Source: Pseudomonadota bacterium (GTDB lineage Bacteria; Pseudomonadota; Alphaproteobacteria; Sphingomonadales; Sphingomonadaceae). From it: a stretch of DNA of 64,000 nt. Positions 61,595-64,000 of the stretch are shown here, in pieces. The stretch spans positions 90,311-154,310 of the forward strand of contig JAFAFE010000003.1 in assembly GCA_023423655.1 (NCBI GenBank), read 5' to 3'. Made by a program: the position numbers and the translations under genes. Below the pieces are notes generated by a model, which saw nothing but the letters and a program-made list of their open reading frames with translations, ran no database searches and had not been told where the DNA came from. How positions within the stretch are numbered: position 1 is the stretch's first letter; every line of letters begins with the position of its first letter.

Positions 61595-61990
61595 CGGTCA
61601 ATCGGCTTTCGCTTAAAAATTCAACATCGGCACCGGACCAAGAATCGCCCGCAGCCAGCCTTTCACGCATAGGCAAGCATAGCCCGCATGGGCAAGCGGT
61701 TTGGAGGATAACAATGTGGATAGAAAGGGTCGATAAAAAGGATGGTAGCGGAGGAGGAACATATAGCGAACAAATAACGTTCTGACATTGCTCGTTTTTT
61801 CCGCCCAACTCTTGAAAAATACCCCCACCGATACCCCCAGAATCCCGAATTTGCGCCAAACCGTTACAAGGGTGCGATCGGCCGACTAATGTTCGAAAAT
61901 TGGCAGCTCAACCGCCTCATTGAACGGCGGAAGTTGGGCCGATTGTTGACCGTCCTCTTTTGGTGGGAAATCGGCTAAAGCTGCCGTCAA
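61595..61990. other. Non-coding or degraded stretch between trxB and the tRNA fragment
   Basis: No ORF here has an RBS or family resemblance. A stem-loop-like segment is present around 61905-61945 (CAACCGCC and GGCGG-AAGTTG with a TCATTGAA loop). GGTGGGAAATCGGCTAAAGC occupies 61959-61978 (approx.) just before the tRNA fragment, where the 5' half of the tRNA should be. I see nothing else. Confidence 0.5.
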
Positions 61991-62042
61991 GCAGCTGACT
62001 CTTAATCAGCGGGCCTAGGTTCGAGCCCTAGTGCGTCCACCA
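61991..62042 (+). tRNA. 3' fragment of a tRNA-Lys(CTT) gene, probable attachment-site remnant
   Basis: The anticodon arm GCTGA-CTCTTAA-TCAGC, anticodon CTT, a short variable loop, the T arm CTAGG-TTCGAGC-CCTAG, and the acceptor strand TGCGTCC-A-CCA are all present. The acceptor 5' strand (GGACGCA expected) and D arm are missing: upstream bases GGTGGGAAATCGGCTAAAGC cannot pair. So this is not a functional tRNA gene. Such 3' fragments are left by tyrosine-recombinase integration into tRNA genes (one att site). Confidence 0.8.
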
Positions 62043-62176
62043 TATAATTAGTTGAAAAATCTCTATAAATAGAATGTAATTGTTTTTACTATTTTGCCGA
62101 TTTTTGAACTAGGTTCCGTATAGGTTCCATCTGAAATTTTTTCGGCGTTCGAGCGGCACTGAAGCTGATAAAACAA

Positions 62177-62281
62177 TTATGCATCCTTGGTGAGAACGCC
62201 ATAAAGACGCAAGATATTGGTGCGATCGGACTCGATCTCGTTCGACGTGCCGTCCAGCAGGATCACGATGTTCTTGGGCAT
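62177..62281 (-). pseudogene. Truncated DUF2235 gene, first 34 codons
   Basis: The minus-strand ATG at 62281 has GGGAGG seven bases upstream. It reads MPKNIVILLDGTSNEIESDR, then TNILRLYGVLTKDA and a TAA. This is the N terminus of DUF2235 (Tle1-like alpha/beta hydrolase) proteins, which normally run to several hundred residues. No continuation is visible beyond the stop in any frame up to the tRNA fragment. Same direction as, and 79 bases after, the HNH-SAVED gene, so it may have been a following gene in that operon. Confidence 0.7.
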
Positions 62282-62360
62282 GGCTGAACCTCCCGTATTT
62301 TGCGGTTCTCGTCAGGGAATGGCTGCGTTGGCGCATACATCGTATTTCCTGGTCTCACGC

Positions 62361-63497
62361 TCATTGCAGAACCCCGATCGTGAGTGCCGGAACGAAGCCT
62401 TTCTCGCGCTGCTGTTCGTAGATGCGAAGTTCCGGGTCAGCTTTGGGCATCCATACCCTACCGGTTTCCACCGCCAGAGACGCAGGCAAAGCGGGAAAAA
62501 CGTGGACCGTTACAGTGTCACCGTGACGCGCCTTGATCGCATCGAAAAAGGACCGAAGTGCCTTGCGGTAAGCTGCTTGATCTTCCGGGCATCGCACGAT
62601 GTCGTTGTGCGGTGCGCCGGCGCACAGGCTCCAGATCGCTGCCTCTTCTCCCAGCACCCGCTTGATCCGGTCATCGGTGATGGTCGCGCTGACACCGAGC
62701 TTCAGCGCCACAGGGCCCGTGCGATCCCTGGCGGGTTCATCCCTGCGGTAGCGAATCGTGGGGCAGTCGCGCTGCCATGCCCAGGTTGCGGGCTCACGGT
62801 GGCGCTGATGCACAACCATGGGGACGATATGGGCCAGGAGCCGACCGAGTTCGATCAGCAAGGGCTGGGGCGCCAGCGCGAAGACACTCAGGTGGCGAAC
62901 CTCCTGACGCTCGATCCGGCCAGCGACACGCGCGGCGAAATTGCGCTGCATATTGACCTGCTGCAGCGCCCAGAAAGCTGGGTCGGCGTCGGTGAATGCA
63001 TGGCCGGTCATTTCCAGAGCGATCGTCTGCTGGCTGGCCGGGTGATCATCGGGCGGCATCGCGGTGAAAATGGCGCGCGTGGAGACCAGGGCTTCGTTCG
63101 TGCCAATACTTGCGCCGAACCGCAGAACATGGGATGCGCGATCTTCGTCGATCCCTGCCAGCAGCGCTACACGCGCCTCATGCTCGGCTTTCATCGCCAA
63201 TAGAAGCGGTTCGGGATGGTCGTCCAGATCATCGACGTCGATCAGCTTGTGATGGACCGAACATAGGAGCATCAGATTATCGAGGCTTTTGGCCAGCTTG
63301 GGCGAACGGACCGGGTCGCCGCGCGGGCCTATCGCGCTGTCAGCCACGATATGGGCGATGAAGCCGAACAATGCGTCGTCGTTGCCAGAGATCAGGTCAC
63401 CGACGAGATCCTGATTACAGCCGCGATCCTGGCAGCGCCCCGCGGCGCGCGCCCAGAGCGCCGATTGCACCTTCTGCGGGGCTTTGGTCTTAGCCAC
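62361..63497 (-). CDS. HNH endonuclease-SAVED protein (CBASS Cap5-type effector)
   Basis: A 378-residue protein starting at a GTG. N-terminal HNH region: zinc-type Cys C22 and C27 (RCQDRGCNQD), H49 in GFIAHIVADSAIGPRGDP, then NLMLLCSVHHKLIDVDD with C79 and H82/H83. C-terminal SAVED domain: VAGRIERQEVRHLSVFALAP, QPLLIELGRLLAHIVPMVVH and a tail with HGDTVTVHVFPALPASLAVE. Known Cap5 effectors bind cyclic oligonucleotides through SAVED and then cut DNA. Length and motifs look complete. It overlaps the E2-like gene by eight bases, so it sits in an operon. No CD-NTase gene is seen in the window. Confidence 0.88.
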   Translation of the reverse strand: MAKTKAPQKVQSALWARAAGRCQDRGCNQDLVGDLISGNDDALFGFIAHIVADSAIGPRGDPVRSPKLAKSLDNLMLLCSVHHKLIDVDDLDDHPEPLLLAMKAEHEARVALLAGIDEDRASHVLRFGASIGTNEALVSTRAIFTAMPPDDHPASQQTIALEMTGHAFTDADPAFWALQQVNMQRNFAARVAGRIERQEVRHLSVFALAPQPLLIELGRLLAHIVPMVVHQRHREPATWAWQRDCPTIRYRRDEPARDRTGPVALKLGVSATITDDRIKRVLGEEAAIWSLCAGAPHNDIVRCPEDQAAYRKALRSFFDAIKARHGDTVTVHVFPALPASLAVETGRVWMPKADPELRIYEQQREKGFVPALTIGVLQ

Positions 63498-63897
63498 GGG
63501 TCACCTCCACATGACGGCCACTTGCCGTCCATTTTCCCGTCGCGCGCCAGCCTTCATAGGCGGCCAGCCATTCGATGGTCCAAGGCACTGTCGTTTCCGC
63601 GACAAGATCGGCTGGCGACCAATCCCCCGCCTCAGGGTCCAGGAGACATAGTGTCACGCCGCCATCGGCGCTGTAATAGACATGGGGTAGCAGGCCTTCA
63701 GGATCTCCCCGACGTGGCCGTAGGGTCGGTGAGATGATCGAGACGCGCGGCTGTAGGCGCCGGGCGTCGAGATTCTCGATGAGCATCGGTGCCCGGTAGA
63801 GGATGCCGATACGGTAGGTCTGAAGCAGCGGTCGCACTAGCCCCTCCCACATGGCGGTATCGGTTTCGCGCGCGCGAGAACGATCCTCTGCACGCAT
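63490..63897 (-). CDS. E2-like (ubiquitin-conjugating-fold) CBASS accessory protein, possibly N-truncated
   Basis: A 135-residue ORF from the ATG at 63897 with an in-frame stop TAG just upstream. The core pattern YRIGILYRAP, RVSIISPTL, LPHVYYSADGGVTLCLLDP (C84, in the L-C-L position of E2-like folds) and AETTVPWTIEWLAAYEGWRA, then ATGKWTASGRH, matches the stand-alone E2 family found in short type II CBASS operons. Known family members begin with an additional amphipathic segment; here the first 16 residues overlap the opposite-strand ImuB-like reading frame, so the N terminus may be cut off (or the real start is M16 at 63852). Confidence 0.72.
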   Translation of the reverse strand: MRAEDRSRARETDTAMWEGLVRPLLQTYRIGILYRAPMLIENLDARRLQPRVSIISPTLRPRRGDPEGLLPHVYYSADGGVTLCLLDPEAGDWSPADLVAETTVPWTIEWLAAYEGWRATGKWTASGRHVEVTRG

Positions 63898-64000
63898 AAG
63901 AGACTATTACTTCATTGAGACTGAATGCGGCTCCAAATTCTGGATTTTCAGAGATGGCCATCTTTATGATGGCAGAGGAAACGCACCTGAGTGGTATCTT
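63851..64000 (+). pseudogene. ImuB-like C-terminal fragment, open at the right edge
   Basis: The plus strand is open from a stop at 63821 to the window edge. From about 63890 it reads SSARIRDYYFIETECGSKFW, IFRDGHLYDGRGNAPEWYL, like the C terminus of the Y-family polymerase homologue ImuB (DYYRVE...RFWLFRDGLY...WFLHG). The preceding 450 or more residues of ImuB are absent: upstream lies the E2-like gene on the other strand. GC is lower than that of the chromosome. So this is a remnant, or an odd small ORF using the ImuB tail. Confidence 0.6.

Noticed and set aside
61613..61859. Short minus-strand ORFs between trxB and the tRNA fragment
   Set aside because: No RBS, no homology that I recognise, and frame shared with trxB leader sequence.
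61955..62042. A complete tRNA gene
   Set aside because: The 5' acceptor strand and D arm cannot be formed from the upstream bases; only the 3' part is tRNA-like.
62109..62336. A 75-codon minus-strand ORF overlapping the DUF2235 fragment
   Set aside because: It reads a different frame from the DUF2235 start and has no domain pattern.
62217..63203. A 328-codon plus-strand ORF opposite HNH-SAVED
   Set aside because: The HNH and SAVED motifs are on the minus strand; the plus-strand translation is featureless.
1..64000. CRISPR array, rRNA operon, complete insertion sequence
   Set aside because: No regularly spaced direct repeats, no rRNA signature and no transposase reading frame were seen; the repeats present are palindromic and irregularly scattered.

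Overview
The window reads as the chromosome of a Sphingomonadaceae-type alphaproteobacterium. The evidence is high-GC coding sequence, ChvG/ChvI with a short HPr kinase, RapZ, a mannose-type EIIA and HPr in one block, an hda-DUF2066-purM-purN neighbourhood, an exosortase A (XrtA) exopolysaccharide locus, and several families of short palindromic intergenic repeats of the sort common in sphingomonads. The genus cannot be fixed from sequence alone.

From 1 to about 41,000 the content is mostly core housekeeping. It includes polyphosphate kinase (partial), an Hda-like DnaA regulator, purM and a purN fused to an MmcQ/YjbR domain, an acetyl-CoA hydrolase/CoA-transferase, ndk, holC-pepA, the envelope and ribosome run lptD-surA-pdxA-rsmA, an RsmB-type methyltransferase, guaB, pckA, chvI-chvG-hprK-rapZ-EIIA-HPr, rmuC, an HWE sensor kinase, def, recR, fmt and truA. 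Small secreted or lipoprotein genes of unknown role lie between them, with many repeat units. One repeat unit has entered the fmt reading frame.

From 41,121 to 60,626 lies a nearly complete XrtA (PEP-CTERM) exopolysaccharide/protein-sorting locus. The minus-strand arm runs from acyl-CoA ligase and PLP decarboxylase through export lipoprotein, chain-length protein, tyrosine kinase, outer-membrane protein, ATPase, deacetylase, FemAB protein and glycosyltransferase to the exosortase/EpsI fusion and an asparagine-synthase-like amidotransferase. A divergent plus-strand arm carries a GNAT protein, an acyl carrier protein and two hydrolases. Many junctions overlap by four bases, so the genes are probably translationally coupled. 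trxB closes the region.

After trxB the character changes. There is a 3' fragment of a tRNA-Lys(CTT) gene without its 5' half, the first 34 codons of a DUF2235 gene, an apparently intact HNH-SAVED protein (a CBASS Cap5-type nuclease effector), a small E2-like protein with a Cys in the expected place, and, facing it, what looks like the last codons of an ImuB-type polymerase. No CD-NTase is seen in the window. I read 61,990-64,000 as a mosaic accessory patch holding a partial or decayed CBASS-type anti-phage module. This is the most unusual part of the window.
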